Shown here in pieces: positions 1 through 9,215 of a stretch of 64,000 nucleotides of DNA (within the stretch, counting starts at the first letter, position 1; each line of letters begins with the position of its first letter). Below the pieces are notes generated by a model. It searched no databases. It saw only the letters and a program-made list of their open reading frames with translations, and was not told the origin of the DNA. The DNA is from Mesorhizobium sp. CAU 1732 (GTDB lineage Bacteria > Pseudomonadota > Alphaproteobacteria > Rhizobiales > Rhizobiaceae): positions 78,304 through 142,303 of the forward strand of contig NZ_JBDQQR010000005.1 of assembly GCF_039888675.1 (NCBI RefSeq), in the 5' to 3' direction. Made by a program: the position numbers and the translations under genes.

Positions 1-2
1 GC

Positions 3-287
3 ACGGGCGGGGGATGGTCGCCGTCGACCGAGGCTGCGATCCGCCATCTTGCGATGCAGGATGGCGCAGAGCTTGTCGCCGCCACCGACAATAATGAGCA
101 GGGCGATCGATATGCGGAAAGGCTGGAGGCAGTCGCGACTGAATCCGGTTGCAAATTCGCGCGCCTGCGTCCGGTCGAAGACGACTGGAACGCAGAACTG
201 AAGGCAAAGGTAAAAAGAGAAAAAGGGGGAAGGGAAGAGGAGGAGGAATCCCGGCTGCCGCATGCCCGCCGTCCGCCTCAAGGGTAA
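3..287 (+). CDS. Toprim-domain protein, C-terminal fragment (cut by window edge)
   Basis: The reading frame is open from the left edge and ends at TAA 285-287, giving the last 94 residues of a longer protein. The visible part contains ATDNNEQGDRYAERL, which fits the acidic D-x-D-like region of a Toprim fold (the metal-binding fold of primases and topoisomerases). Proteins with a DUF3991 plus Toprim layout are common beside the methylase-helicase genes of rhizobial plasmids, so a role in plasmid DNA processing or priming is inferred. The last 30 residues are low-complexity, lysine/glutamate-rich and poorly conserved in character; they coincide with a purine-rich stretch near 207-246. The N-terminus lies outside the window, so domain composition upstream is unknown. 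Confidence 0.6.
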   Translation, partial: TGGGWSPSTEAAIRHLAMQDGAELVAATDNNEQGDRYAERLEAVATESGCKFARLRPVEDDWNAELKAKVKREKGGREEEEESRLPHARRPPQG

Positions 288-426
288 AGCTTCGCCCGGC
301 TGCGCCGGCCCTTGACCCGGCCGGACGGAGAGGCGGCCGCGGGGAGGGGTCAGGAAGGCCGAAGAGGATGGTGATCCGCATGGGATGAACCGCGCTCCGG
401 CCTGACGAGGCTGAAGGAGCCCGCCA

Positions 427-1029
427 ATGACCCTCACCGCCATCCGCAAAGTCTATCAGGGCGTCGCCGATCGCCGGCAGACGTTCCGCATGTTCGATCG
501 CCATGCCCAGAGGCCTGACCGCTGGCAGAATGACGACAGCGCACTCTTCATCGGAGAGTGGTTCGAACATCGCCAGAGCGAGCACGACTACATGCTCAAC
601 ATCCTGCAGCCGCTCTGGATGCGGCATGATATGTTCGCCATGCGCGAGTTTCTGACGGGCAGCGTGACCAGCGTATTCTTCTCGCTCGCGATCGACGGAG
701 CCGTTCGTCATTTCCACGGCTATTGCGATCTTGCCGACAATGGCTCGCCCGAGCGCATGAAAGCCGCGATCATCGAGCGGGAAACCCGGCCGGTACGGGC
801 AATGACGCGCGACGAGCGGCTCGAGCATATCTGGAGCGCGACCGAGGACGGCTATCGCGGCTATGCCGATGAGCGTTTCCCGGTAACGCAGCGTGGCCAG
901 CGTGTCGTGATGATGTGTGCATCCCGGCAGGCGCGGACCTTCAGGCTGCTCGACCAGCTCACCGATGCCGAGGTGTCGACGAAGCTACCGGTGCATCTGC
1001 GCTACCTTCCCGAACAGATAGCGGCTTGA
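427..1029 (+). CDS. Hypothetical protein, 200 residues
   Basis: A complete 200-residue frame starts at ATG 427, a few bases after a GAAGGAG ribosome binding site, and runs on codons typical of its neighbours. I do not recognise a domain. The protein is soluble by composition, rich in Arg, His and Met, with no signal peptide or membrane segment. It has an aromatic-rich middle (SVFFSLAIDGAVRHFHGYCDL). The stop lies 14 bases before the next start, so it is probably cotranscribed with the DUF3085-like gene. Its position between a Toprim gene and the methylase-helicase suggests it belongs to the accessory block of the element. Confidence 0.75.
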   Translation: MTLTAIRKVYQGVADRRQTFRMFDRHAQRPDRWQNDDSALFIGEWFEHRQSEHDYMLNILQPLWMRHDMFAMREFLTGSVTSVFFSLAIDGAVRHFHGYCDLADNGSPERMKAAIIERETRPVRAMTRDERLEHIWSATEDGYRGYADERFPVTQRGQRVVMMCASRQARTFRLLDQLTDAEVSTKLPVHLRYLPEQIAA

Positions 1030-1043
1030 GCGGAGGCGGGACC

Positions 1044-1445
1044 ATGCTGACTTTCCCGATCTGCGATGTGCGCAAGGTCATAGCGCAGGGTATTGCCGAC
1101 GCTCTCGCCAATGGCGGCTTCAGCGACCCGCATCTGGGCCTGTCGGAACACGACAATTGCAAACCCGGCCTTTGGCTGGTTGGCGATCATGGGGTCTATC
1201 TGTGCTCGAACGGCAAACTGGCCGAGGGGCAGAAGCCTTTGGTCGCCTATGCCGAAGAGTGCAATCCCGATGTCAACGAGGACTGGTGGGACGTCAAACG
1301 CGCCACCTTCGGCAGTGACGACGGCGTGGACTTCCTCAGCGCGACCTCTCTTGAGGCGCTGTTTGCCGGTACGCCTGACGGCACGCATCTGCGCATAGCC
1401 TTCATGACGGAGTCGATGCAGCTCTTCATTGTCCGCAAGGACTGA
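1044..1445 (+). CDS. DUF3085-like protein
   Basis: The frame is open from further upstream, but ATG 1044 is chosen because GGAGGCGGG lies just before it and the preceding gene ends at 1029. The 133-residue product begins MLTFPICDVRKVI and contains PGLWLVGDHGVYLCSNG. This matches my recollection of DUF3085 proteins, small cytoplasmic proteins of unknown function found on alphaproteobacterial plasmids. No catalytic motif is evident. It is followed by 117 bases of non-coding sequence and then the methylase-helicase gene on the same strand. The family name is from memory, not from a search. Confidence 0.7.
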   Translation: MLTFPICDVRKVIAQGIADALANGGFSDPHLGLSEHDNCKPGLWLVGDHGVYLCSNGKLAEGQKPLVAYAEECNPDVNEDWWDVKRATFGSDDGVDFLSATSLEALFAGTPDGTHLRIAFMTESMQLFIVRKD

Positions 1446-1562
1446 TCCGCTTCGCCGCAAGGCGTAGCGCAATTCCACCCTTTCCAACTGATCGCGTTCA
1501 ACCAGCTTGCCGGCGCTCCGGCGGGAGGGTGACGCGCGCCTTCAACACAGGAGATATTTGAA

Positions 1563-4500
1563 ATGGCGCAAGACGATCCTTTCACGCTCGATATGTTCGG
1601 CAGCACCTCGCTGTCCTCCGGTCTTGGCCTTGGCGTGACCGCCTTTACCGACGACTTCGACCCGGATGACGATCCGGATTCCACCACGCCCGCACCGGCC
1701 ATTGCCGGTGTGGTGTGCTCGCCGAATCCGAAGACACAAAGCAATCCAGCTCGCGGCATGAACTTCCACCTCGCCGACAGCCGCGGTCTGGCGAAGGGCT
1801 GGAAGAAGCGTGCGCGCGACAGCATCGCAGCGATCCGGCTCGCCGCCGAAATCGAAGAGGAGGATCGTCCCGCCACAGGCGAGGAGCAGGAGCAGTTGAT
1901 CCGCTTCACAGGCTTCGGCGCATCGGAACTGGCCAATGGCGTGTTCCGCAAGCCCGGCGCGGTCGAATTCAGCAAGGGCTGGGAGGAGATCGGCGGCGAA
2001 TTGCAGGATGCCGTGGACGATACGGCCTATGCTTCGCTGTCACGCTGCACGCAATACGCCCATTTCACGCCAGAGTTCATCATTCGGGCGATCTGGTCAG
2101 GACTTCAGCGGCTTGGATGGCGTGGTGGCCGCATGCTCGAACCCGGTATCGGCACAGGTCTGTTTCCAGCGCTGATGCCCGAGGCGCTGCGCGACATCTC
2201 CCATCTGACAGGCATTGAGCTCGATCCAGTCACCGCCCGCATCGCCAGGCTGCTGCAGCCACGCGCCCGCATCATCACCGGCGATTTCGCGCACACCGAT
2301 CTGTCGGCCAGTTTTGATCTCGCCGTCGGCAATCCGCCATTCTCCAGCCGAACGGTCCGCTCCGACCGTGACTATCGCTCGATGAGTCTGGTGCTGCATG
2401 ACTATTTCATCGCGAGGTCGATCGACCTGCTGAAGCCGGGGGGCTTTGCCGCTTTCGTCACCAGCCATGGTACGATGGACAAGGCCGATTGCTCGGCGCG
2501 CGAGCATATTGCGAAGTCCGCCGACCTGATTGCCGCGATCCGTCTGCCCGAGGGCAGTTTCCGGGCCGAGGCCGGTACGGACGTCGTCGTCGACATCCTG
2601 TTCTTCCGCAAGCGCAAGACTGGAGAGCCTGAGGGCGATCAGGCCTGGCTCGATATTGATGAGGTGCGTCCAGCGACGGAGGACGAGGGGGCGATCCGCA
2701 TCAACAGATGGTTCGCCCGCCATCCCGACTTCGTGCTCGGCGAGCATGTCGTGCGCCACGGTATCTATGGCCCGAAGGAGACCTATTCCTGCCCGCCGCG
2801 CGACGGCGAGGATCTCGACGCGGCTCTTGCCGCCGCCATCTCCCTTCTTCCGGAAGCCCTTTATGACGGTGAGCCGACCGTCATCGATGCCGATCTGGAA
2901 GATATAGCCGATGGCGCCCCCGTCGATCTTCCGTCAGAGCGCCACGTTCGCGAAGGCAGCTTCTATTTCGAAAGGTCGCAGGGCCTGATGCAGATCATCG
3001 ACGGCGAGCCCGTTCCGGTGAAGGTTCGCAGGGGCCGCAGCAGCGACGGTATCCCGGAGAAGCATGTCGGCATCATCCGCAAGCTGATCCCGGTCCGCGA
3101 CGCCGTGCGCGAGGTGCTGAAGGCGCAGGAGCTCGACCGTCCCTGGAAGGATTTGCAGGTCAAGCTCAGGATCGCCTGGTCGAGCTTCGTGCGCGAGTTC
3201 GGCCCGATCAACCACACCACCGTCTCAATCACGGAGGATGAGGAGAGCGGCGAGGTTCGCGAAACTCATCGGCGTCCGAACCTCCAACCTTTCCTGGACG
3301 ACCCTGATTGCTGGCTGGTAGCGTCGATCGAGGATTATGATCTCGATACCGATACATCCCGCCCAGGCCCGATCTTCTCGGAGCGGGTGATCTCGCCGCC
3401 GGCGCCGCCTGTGATCACCAGTGCGGCCGACGCGCTCGCCGTGGTGTTGAACGAACGCGGCCATGTCGATCTCGACCACATCGCCGAGCTTCTGCACCGT
3501 GATGCGGATTCGGTCGTGGAGGAACTTGGGAGCGCGATCTTCCGTGATCCCGCAGATGGCTCGTGGCAGACCGCCGATGCCTATCTGTCCGGCCATGTTC
3601 GCGACAGACTGAGGGTGGCGGAAGCAGCAAGCGCGCTCGATCCCGCCTATCAGCGCAATGTCGCCGCACTTGCCGCCGTGCAGCCGATCGATCTTGGCCC
3701 TTCGGACATTACCGCTCGGCTCGGCGCGCCGTGGATACCGGCCGCCGATATCGTCGCCTTCATCAAGGAGACGATGGATGCCGACATAAAGATCCATCAC
3801 ATGCCCGAACTCGCGTCATGGACGGTCGAGGCGCGGCAACTCGGCTGGCTCGCCGTCGGCACATCGGAATGGGGGACCAACCGCCGTCATGCCGGCGAAC
3901 TGCTTGCCGATGCCCTCAACAGCCGCGTTCCACAAATCTTCGACACCGTGCGAGAGGGCTCCAGCGAACGGCGGGTGTTGAATGTCGTCGACACCGAGGC
4001 GGCAAAGACCAAGCTGCAGAAGATCAAGGATGCGTTCCAGCGCTGGATCTGGTCGGACGCCGATCGCACCGACCGGCTGGCGCGCGACTATAATGATCGC
4101 TTCAACAACATAGCGCCGCGCCGTTTCGACGGTTCGCATCTCCATCTTCCAGGCGCCTGTGCGGCCTTCACCCTCTATCCGCACCAGAAGCGTGGGATAT
4201 GGCGGATCATATCGTCGGGCGCGACCTATCTGGCGCATGCCGTGGGGGCCGGCAAGACGATGACCATGGCAGCCGGTATCATGGAACAGCGTCGTCTCGG
4301 CCTGATCGCCAAGGCGATGCTGACCGTCCCGGGCCATTGCCTCGCTCAGGTCGCGCGTGAGTTCCTGGCGCTCTACCCGAATGCCCGCATTCTCGTGGCC
4401 GACGAGACCAATTTTACCAAGGACAAGCGGGCCAGGTTCCTGTCGCGCGCGGCGACTGCGACATGGGACGCGATCATCATCACGCATTCGGCATTCAGGT

Positions 4501-6668
4501 TCATCGGCGTGCCCTCAGCCTTCGAGCAGCAGATGATCCATGATGAGCTGGAACTCTACGAGAAGCTGCTGCTCGACGTCGAGGACGACGACCGCGTCTC
4601 GCGCAAGCGGCTTGAGCGCCTGAAGGAAGGCTTGCAGGAACGGCTCGAAGGTCTCGCCACCCGCAAGGACGATCTGCTGACTATCTCCGAGATCGGCGTT
4701 GACCAGATCATTGTCGACGAGGCGCAGGAGTTCAGAAAACTCAGCTTCGCGACCAACATGTCCACGCTCAAGGGCGTCGATCCAAACGGTTCGCAGCGCG
4801 CCTGGGACCTCTATGTCAAATCCCGCTTCATCGAGGTGAAGAACCCGGGCAGGGCGCTCGTACTGGCGTCGGGAACCCCGATCACCAACACATTGGGCGA
4901 GATGTTCAGCGTGCAGCGGTTGATGGGCCATGCGGCGCTGATGGAACGCGGACTGCACGAGTTCGATGCCTGGGCGAGCACGTTCGGAGAAATGACGACC
5001 GAGCTCGAACTTCAGCCATCCGGCAAATACAAGCCGGTGTCACGCTTTGCCAGCTTTGTGAATGTCCCGGAACTGATCGCCATGTACCGGTCCTTCGCCG
5101 ATGTGGTGATGCCGGATGACCTGGCGCGCTATGTGAAGGTGCCGGCGATCTCTACCGGCCGACGCCAGATCGTCACGTCGAAGCCGACTTTAGCTTTCAA
5201 GCGCTACCAGATGATCCTGGCCGAGCGCATCAGGAAGATCGAGCTTCGCGAGCGGCCGCCAGAGCCCGGTGACGACATCCTGCTTTCCGTCATTACGGAT
5301 GGCCGGCATGCCGCGATCGATCTTCGCCTGGTCGATTGCGACAATGACAATGAGCCCGACAACAAGCTCAACAGTCTGATCTCCAACGCCTATCGCATTT
5401 GGCAGGAAACGGGAGCCAACAGCTACGTTCGCCCGGACGGCAAAGCCTATGAGCTTCCCGGCGCGGCGCAGATGATCTTCTCCGATCTCGGCACGATCAA
5501 TGTCGAGAAGACGCGCGGCTTCTCTGCCTATCGCTGGATCCGCGACGAACTGATCCGTATGGGCGTGCCCGCGTCCGAAATCGCCTACATGCAAGACTTC
5601 AAGAAGTCCGAAGCCAAACAGCGGCTGTTCGGCGATGTCCGTGCCGGCAAGGTACGTTTCCTTCTTGGAAGCTCCGAGACGATGGGCACCGGCGTCAATG
5701 CCCAGCTCAGGCTGAAGGCATTGCATCACCTCGACGTGCCATGGTTGCCATCGCAGATAGAGCAGCGCGAGGGCCGCATTGTCAGGCAGGGCAACCAGCA
5801 TGATGAGGTCGATATCTTCGCCTATGCCACCGAGGGTAGCCTCGACGCGACCATGTGGCAGAACAATGAGCGCAAGGCACGATTCATCGCCGCAGCATTG
5901 TCGGGCGACACCACCATCCGCAGGCTGGAGGATATGGGCGAAGGCCAGGCCAATCAGTTTGCGATGGCGAAAGCGATTGCTAGCGGCGATCAGCGCCTGA
6001 TGCAGAAGGCCGGTCTTGAAGCTGACATTGCTCGACTTGAACGGCTGCGCGCCGCCCATATCGACGATCAGCATGCCGTGCGCCGCAATATCCGTGATGC
6101 CGAGCGCGATATCGAGCAATCCACCCGCCGCATTGCCGAAATCGGCGAGGACATCGCGCGGCTCGTTCCAACCTCGGGCGAGGCCTTCTCGATGAAGGTG
6201 ACCGGCAAATCCTATGTCGACCGCAAGGATGCCGGTCGCGCCTTGCTCAAGGAAATCCTGACCCTGGTGCAGGTCCAGCAGGAAGGCGACACCATCATCG
6301 CCTCGATCGGCGGCTTCGATCTCGAATTCTCAGGCCAGCGCTTCGGCAATGACAGCTACCAATATGTCACTTCGCTTCTAATCACCGAGGCCGACGACGA
6401 GATCGACCTGCCGATCACGGTAACGCCGCTCGGCGCGATCTCCCGCCTCGAGCACGCGCTGTCAGGCTTCGACCATGACCAGGAGCGCTATCGCCAACGG
6501 CTTGCCGATGCCAACCGTCGGCTGGCGTCCTACCAGGCTCACGGCGACGGCGGAGACTTCGCGTTCGCCAACGAACTCGCCGACAAGCATCGGCAGCTTG
6601 CCGAGGTCGAGGCCGATCTGGCGCAGGATATCGATGGCATTGTCGACGTTGAGCCGCTCGCCGCCTGA
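1563..6668 (+). CDS. DNA methylase-helicase fusion protein (DarB-like architecture)
   Basis: This 1701-residue protein joins an adenine-type DNA methyltransferase to a superfamily 2 helicase. The methylase half shows a SAM-binding loop MLEPGIGTGLFPAL near residue 191 and the catalytic NPPF tetrad near 257. The helicase half has Walker A AVGAGKTMTMA near 895, a DEAQ Walker B near 1051 and motif VI EQREGRIVRQGN near 1402. A charged, coiled-coil-like segment follows at about 1480-1535. No nuclease motif is visible. This architecture is known from plasmids and ICEs and resembles phage P1 DarB, which protects incoming DNA from restriction; with ArdC downstream, an antirestriction role is inferred. 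The start is ATG 1563, preceded by AGGAGA. A strong hairpin follows the stop. Confidence 0.9.
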   Translation: MAQDDPFTLDMFGSTSLSSGLGLGVTAFTDDFDPDDDPDSTTPAPAIAGVVCSPNPKTQSNPARGMNFHLADSRGLAKGWKKRARDSIAAIRLAAEIEEEDRPATGEEQEQLIRFTGFGASELANGVFRKPGAVEFSKGWEEIGGELQDAVDDTAYASLSRCTQYAHFTPEFIIRAIWSGLQRLGWRGGRMLEPGIGTGLFPALMPEALRDISHLTGIELDPVTARIARLLQPRARIITGDFAHTDLSASFDLAVGNPPFSSRTVRSDRDYRSMSLVLHDYFIARSIDLLKPGGFAAFVTSHGTMDKADCSAREHIAKSADLIAAIRLPEGSFRAEAGTDVVVDILFFRKRKTGEPEGDQAWLDIDEVRPATEDEGAIRINRWFARHPDFVLGEHVVRHGIYGPKETYSCPPRDGEDLDAALAAAISLLPEALYDGEPTVIDADLEDIADGAPVDLPSERHVREGSFYFERSQGLMQIIDGEPVPVKVRRGRSSDGIPEKHVGIIRKLIPVRDAVREVLKAQELDRPWKDLQVKLRIAWSSFVREFGPINHTTVSITEDEESGEVRETHRRPNLQPFLDDPDCWLVASIEDYDLDTDTSRPGPIFSERVISPPAPPVITSAADALAVVLNERGHVDLDHIAELLHRDADSVVEELGSAIFRDPADGSWQTADAYLSGHVRDRLRVAEAASALDPAYQRNVAALAAVQPIDLGPSDITARLGAPWIPAADIVAFIKETMDADIKIHHMPELASWTVEARQLGWLAVGTSEWGTNRRHAGELLADALNSRVPQIFDTVREGSSERRVLNVVDTEAAKTKLQKIKDAFQRWIWSDADRTDRLARDYNDRFNNIAPRRFDGSHLHLPGACAAFTLYPHQKRGIWRIISSGATYLAHAVGAGKTMTMAAGIMEQRRLGLIAKAMLTVPGHCLAQVAREFLALYPNARILVADETNFTKDKRARFLSRAATATWDAIIITHSAFRFIGVPSAFEQQMIHDELELYEKLLLDVEDDDRVSRKRLERLKEGLQERLEGLATRKDDLLTISEIGVDQIIVDEAQEFRKLSFATNMSTLKGVDPNGSQRAWDLYVKSRFIEVKNPGRALVLASGTPITNTLGEMFSVQRLMGHAALMERGLHEFDAWASTFGEMTTELELQPSGKYKPVSRFASFVNVPELIAMYRSFADVVMPDDLARYVKVPAISTGRRQIVTSKPTLAFKRYQMILAERIRKIELRERPPEPGDDILLSVITDGRHAAIDLRLVDCDNDNEPDNKLNSLISNAYRIWQETGANSYVRPDGKAYELPGAAQMIFSDLGTINVEKTRGFSAYRWIRDELIRMGVPASEIAYMQDFKKSEAKQRLFGDVRAGKVRFLLGSSETMGTGVNAQLRLKALHHLDVPWLPSQIEQREGRIVRQGNQHDEVDIFAYATEGSLDATMWQNNERKARFIAAALSGDTTIRRLEDMGEGQANQFAMAKAIASGDQRLMQKAGLEADIARLERLRAAHIDDQHAVRRNIRDAERDIEQSTRRIAEIGEDIARLVPTSGEAFSMKVTGKSYVDRKDAGRALLKEILTLVQVQQEGDTIIASIGGFDLEFSGQRFGNDSYQYVTSLLITEADDEIDLPITVTPLGAISRLEHALSGFDHDQERYRQRLADANRRLASYQAHGDGGDFAFANELADKHRQLAEVEADLAQDIDGIVDVEPLAA

Positions 6669-6680
6669 ATGATCATGATG

Positions 6681-6708
6681 GCCCGCCATGTCCTCGGACG
6701 TGGCGGGC
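6681..6708 (+). terminator. Hairpin after the methylase-helicase gene
   Basis: Arms GCCCGCCATGTCC and GGACGTGGCGGGC pair over 13 positions with one G-T pair and a two-base spacer, 12 bases after the stop codon. The following bases (TATTCTCATG) give only a weak T-tract, so this could be a weak terminator or an mRNA-stabilising 3' end. Confidence 0.5.
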
Positions 6709-6994
6709 TATTCTCATGTCGTCGCCAGAAAAGATGGGGAGGGAAAAAGAAAAAGGGGAGGGAAAAGCCCGCTCGCAGATCGGGCGGTCAGGTGACGCTG
6801 GCGCTCAACCGCGCCGCTCGCGATCCCGGCCCGTCTTCCTCGCAAGGCGCTGACGCGCCCCGCTCGTCTGGCCGGGCAGGGATGCTCGGCCGCAGTTGCA
6901 CCAGGCCGTCCGCTCCGCGGGCCGGTGGGGGTCTTCGGGAAGAAGACAGGACCGGCAAGGCCCGGTTCTCCAACCCCCATGAAGGAGTAATTCC
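6709..6994. other. Intergenic region with purine-rich tract before the parB-like gene
   Basis: No gene is supported here. The stretch opens with a strongly purine-rich tract at about 6731-6771 (AAAGAAAAAGGGGAGGG) that resembles the tract at 207-246, and is then GC-rich. AAGGAG at 6982-6987 is the ribosome binding site of the next gene. Short frames on both strands look like chance openings in GC-rich DNA. Confidence 0.5.
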
Positions 6995-8656
6995 ATGCAT
7001 GTCATGAAGGTCGATCCGCGCGCGCTGAACGAGAATCCCGACCGTTCGCGCCAGACCAAGTCCACCCCGCAGGCAGACCTGTTGCTGCTTGCGACCATCA
7101 AGGCTGTCGGTATCGTTCAGCCCCCGGTGATCTTTCAGCAGACCGATGGCGGCAATGGCTATGTCATCGATTCCGGTCATCGCCGTGTCCGGCAGGCAAT
7201 CAAAGCCGGTCTTGAAGAGATCGACGTGATCGTTGTCGAGGCTTCCAACGACAATGGCGCAATGCGCTCGATCGTCGAGAACACGGCGCGCGATCCGCTC
7301 AACCCAGTCGATCTTTGGCGCGCAATCGAGCGCCTGGTTGCTCTGAGCTGGACCGAGGAGGCGATTGCGATTGCTCTGTCACTCACGGTTCGCCGTGTCC
7401 GTCAGCTCAGGCTAATGGCCAATGTGCTGCCGGCCATGCTCGATCACATGGCGAAGGGCGATATGCCCAACGAGCAGCAGCTACGCACGATCGCATCCGC
7501 CTCGCTCGATGAGCAGAAGGAGGTCTGGAAGGCCAACAAGCCGTCGAAGTCCGACCCCAGGGCGAACTGGTGGGGCATTGCCAATGCGCTGACGAAGACG
7601 CGCATGTTCGCCAAGGACGCCAGCTTCGATGACGAGCTTGCGCGCGCCTATGGCATCGAATGGGAGGAAGACCTGTTCGGTCCCGCCGACGAGGATGGCC
7701 GCTACACCACCAATGTGGAAGCCTATCTCGGCGCGCAGCAGGAATGGATGACCAACAACCTGCCCAAGCGCGGCATCGTTGCCGAAACCGGCGACTACGG
7801 CGAGGTCAAGCTGCCGAAGAAGGCAGAGCGCGTCTATGGCAAGCCGACGAAGTCGGATCACACCGCCATGTATATCGACCGACAGGGCAAGGTGCAGAGT
7901 GTCGTCTATCGCATGCCCGAGGAGAAGAAAGCGAAGGGCGACGCCGGTGATACGGATGTGGCTCCGACTGCACGACCCGACGTCACCCGCAAGGGGCTCG
8001 ACATGATCGGCGACCTGCGCACCGACGCCCTGCATGAGGCGCTTGCCCGAGCACCGATCGAGGACGACACGCTGATGGCGCTGCTCGTTCTGGCCTTTGC
8101 CGGCATGAACGTCTCGGTGACATCAGGGGCCAGCGGCGCATCGCCCTATGGGTCGGCCAATCTTGGCGAACATGCTGCACGGCTATTCAACCCCGAAGGC
8201 GCTTTCGCCTTCGACATGGACACGCTGCGCATCGCGGTTCGGTCCGTGTTGATCGAGGTGCTGTCATGCCGCTCGGGTCGGTCGAAGAGCGGCACTGTCG
8301 CGCTCGTTGCCGGCGATGCGGTCGGCGCTGACGGCTTCCTCGCCAATATGGGGACGGAGGAGTTCCTGTCGTGCCTGTCGCGTCCGGCTCTGGAGGCATC
8401 GTGCAAGGACACGCCGGTCCTGCCGTGCCGGAAGGTGAAGGACACGCGCGCCGCTCTGGTCGAGCATTACGCAGAGGGACGGTTCGTCCACGCTTCTGCG
8501 CTGTTCGAGCCGAACGCGATCAAGCTCGCAAACTGGCTCAAGGAGAACGAGCCAGTCGCCGAGGATCAGGACGAGGGTGACGACGATCAGGTCGATCACG
8601 CCGACGAGTCCGAAGGCGAAGAGTTCGACGAGCCATTCCGCGAAGCCGCCGAATAG
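6995..8656 (+). CDS. ParB/Spo0J-family protein with long acidic C-terminus
   Basis: The N-terminal 100 residues form a ParB nuclease-like domain: VDPRALNENPDRSR, then QPPVIFQQ and GHRRVRQAIKAG. A helix-turn-helix-like region follows (TEEAIAIALSLTVRRVRQLRLMANVLP, about residues 125-150). At 553 residues it is much longer than a canonical partition ParB (about 300), and it ends in a very acidic tail (EDQDEGDDDQVDHADESEG). No parA is adjacent, so this is probably not the partition protein of a replicon. ParB-like proteins of this type usually sit beside the methylase-helicase gene on rhizobial plasmids, which suggests a DNA-binding or CTP-binding partner role. ATG 6995 follows AAGGAG by seven bases. 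A rho-independent terminator ends the unit. Confidence 0.85.
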   Translation: MHVMKVDPRALNENPDRSRQTKSTPQADLLLLATIKAVGIVQPPVIFQQTDGGNGYVIDSGHRRVRQAIKAGLEEIDVIVVEASNDNGAMRSIVENTARDPLNPVDLWRAIERLVALSWTEEAIAIALSLTVRRVRQLRLMANVLPAMLDHMAKGDMPNEQQLRTIASASLDEQKEVWKANKPSKSDPRANWWGIANALTKTRMFAKDASFDDELARAYGIEWEEDLFGPADEDGRYTTNVEAYLGAQQEWMTNNLPKRGIVAETGDYGEVKLPKKAERVYGKPTKSDHTAMYIDRQGKVQSVVYRMPEEKKAKGDAGDTDVAPTARPDVTRKGLDMIGDLRTDALHEALARAPIEDDTLMALLVLAFAGMNVSVTSGASGASPYGSANLGEHAARLFNPEGAFAFDMDTLRIAVRSVLIEVLSCRSGRSKSGTVALVAGDAVGADGFLANMGTEEFLSCLSRPALEASCKDTPVLPCRKVKDTRAALVEHYAEGRFVHASALFEPNAIKLANWLKENEPVAEDQDEGDDDQVDHADESEGEEFDEPFREAAE

Positions 8657-8685
8657 GCCGTCCCTTCTCTTTCCGAATGCCATTC

Positions 8686-8713
8686 CGCCGCCGGGTCACA
8701 CCGGCGGCGTTTT
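8686..8713 (+). terminator. Rho-independent terminator after the parB-like gene
   Basis: Perfect 9-bp arms CGCCGCCGG and CCGGCGGCG flank a six-base loop (GTCACA) and run into TTTTCATTTT. It lies 30 bases after the stop of the parB-like gene and is one of the clearest terminators in the window. Confidence 0.85.
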
Positions 8714-8741
8714 CATTTTCAGCAACAGATAGGTTTGCACC

Positions 8742-9215
8742 ATGTCAGCATCGCTGATCTTCGACATTGCCCCGATAGGCTCGATCGTCTCCTGGTCGGA
8801 CAGGACCCCGCGTCCGCCCGAGCGCCACCGCAAGAAGCTATCGGCGTGGAAGGGCTCCAATAGCTTTGGACGCCTGATCCGCAAGCAGGGCCAGCGCATC
8901 ATGGGCAGTGTGATTCTGCCCGCCAGCTTCACCCTCCATGAAGGCGATCATGGCGCGCATGGCGTGGTCGTCATCCGCGTGCATCGCAGCTTCTCCGTCA
9001 ACACGAACCTGCGCTTCACCGTGCTCGAGCGCCCTGCCATCGGATCGGTGCGGATATTTGACCGCGCTGGCGACAATGCCGAGCTCGTGCATCTCGCCGG
9101 CAGCAGGCAGCAGGCCGAGGAATGGCTGTCGCGCCATGGCTATCCGCGCGCCGTCATGCAAACCGTGTCGGCCGACGAGGTTGCCGCCGACAGCGTTGAG
9201 GGGAGGGCGGCGTAA
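8742..9215 (+). CDS. Hypothetical protein, 157 residues
   Basis: This complete frame begins at ATG 8742, just after a terminator, so it probably has its own promoter in the AT-richer 8710-8735 stretch. The 157-residue product has no domain I recognise. It has a basic N-terminal third (PRPPERHRKKLSAWKGSNSFGRLIRKQ) followed by an alternating hydrophobic, beta-rich middle, which may suit nucleic-acid binding. Its TAA stop overlaps the ATG of the next gene (TAATG at 9213-9217), so the two are translationally coupled. Confidence 0.75.
   Translation: MSASLIFDIAPIGSIVSWSDRTPRPPERHRKKLSAWKGSNSFGRLIRKQGQRIMGSVILPASFTLHEGDHGAHGVVVIRVHRSFSVNTNLRFTVLERPAIGSVRIFDRAGDNAELVHLAGSRQQAEEWLSRHGYPRAVMQTVSADEVAADSVEGRAA

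Noticed and set aside
5190..6119. A 309-residue minus-strand frame inside the methylase-helicase gene
   Set aside because: Antisense to helicase motif VI and adjoining conserved sequence.
1563..6668. Defence system such as BREX or DISARM built on the methylase-helicase
   Set aside because: No phospholipase-D, PglZ, BrxC-like or nuclease gene accompanies it; antirestriction fits the neighbours better.
6995..8656. Plasmid partition/replication (repABC) assignment
   Set aside because: Only a ParB-like protein is present; no ParA and no RepC-type initiator are seen nearby.
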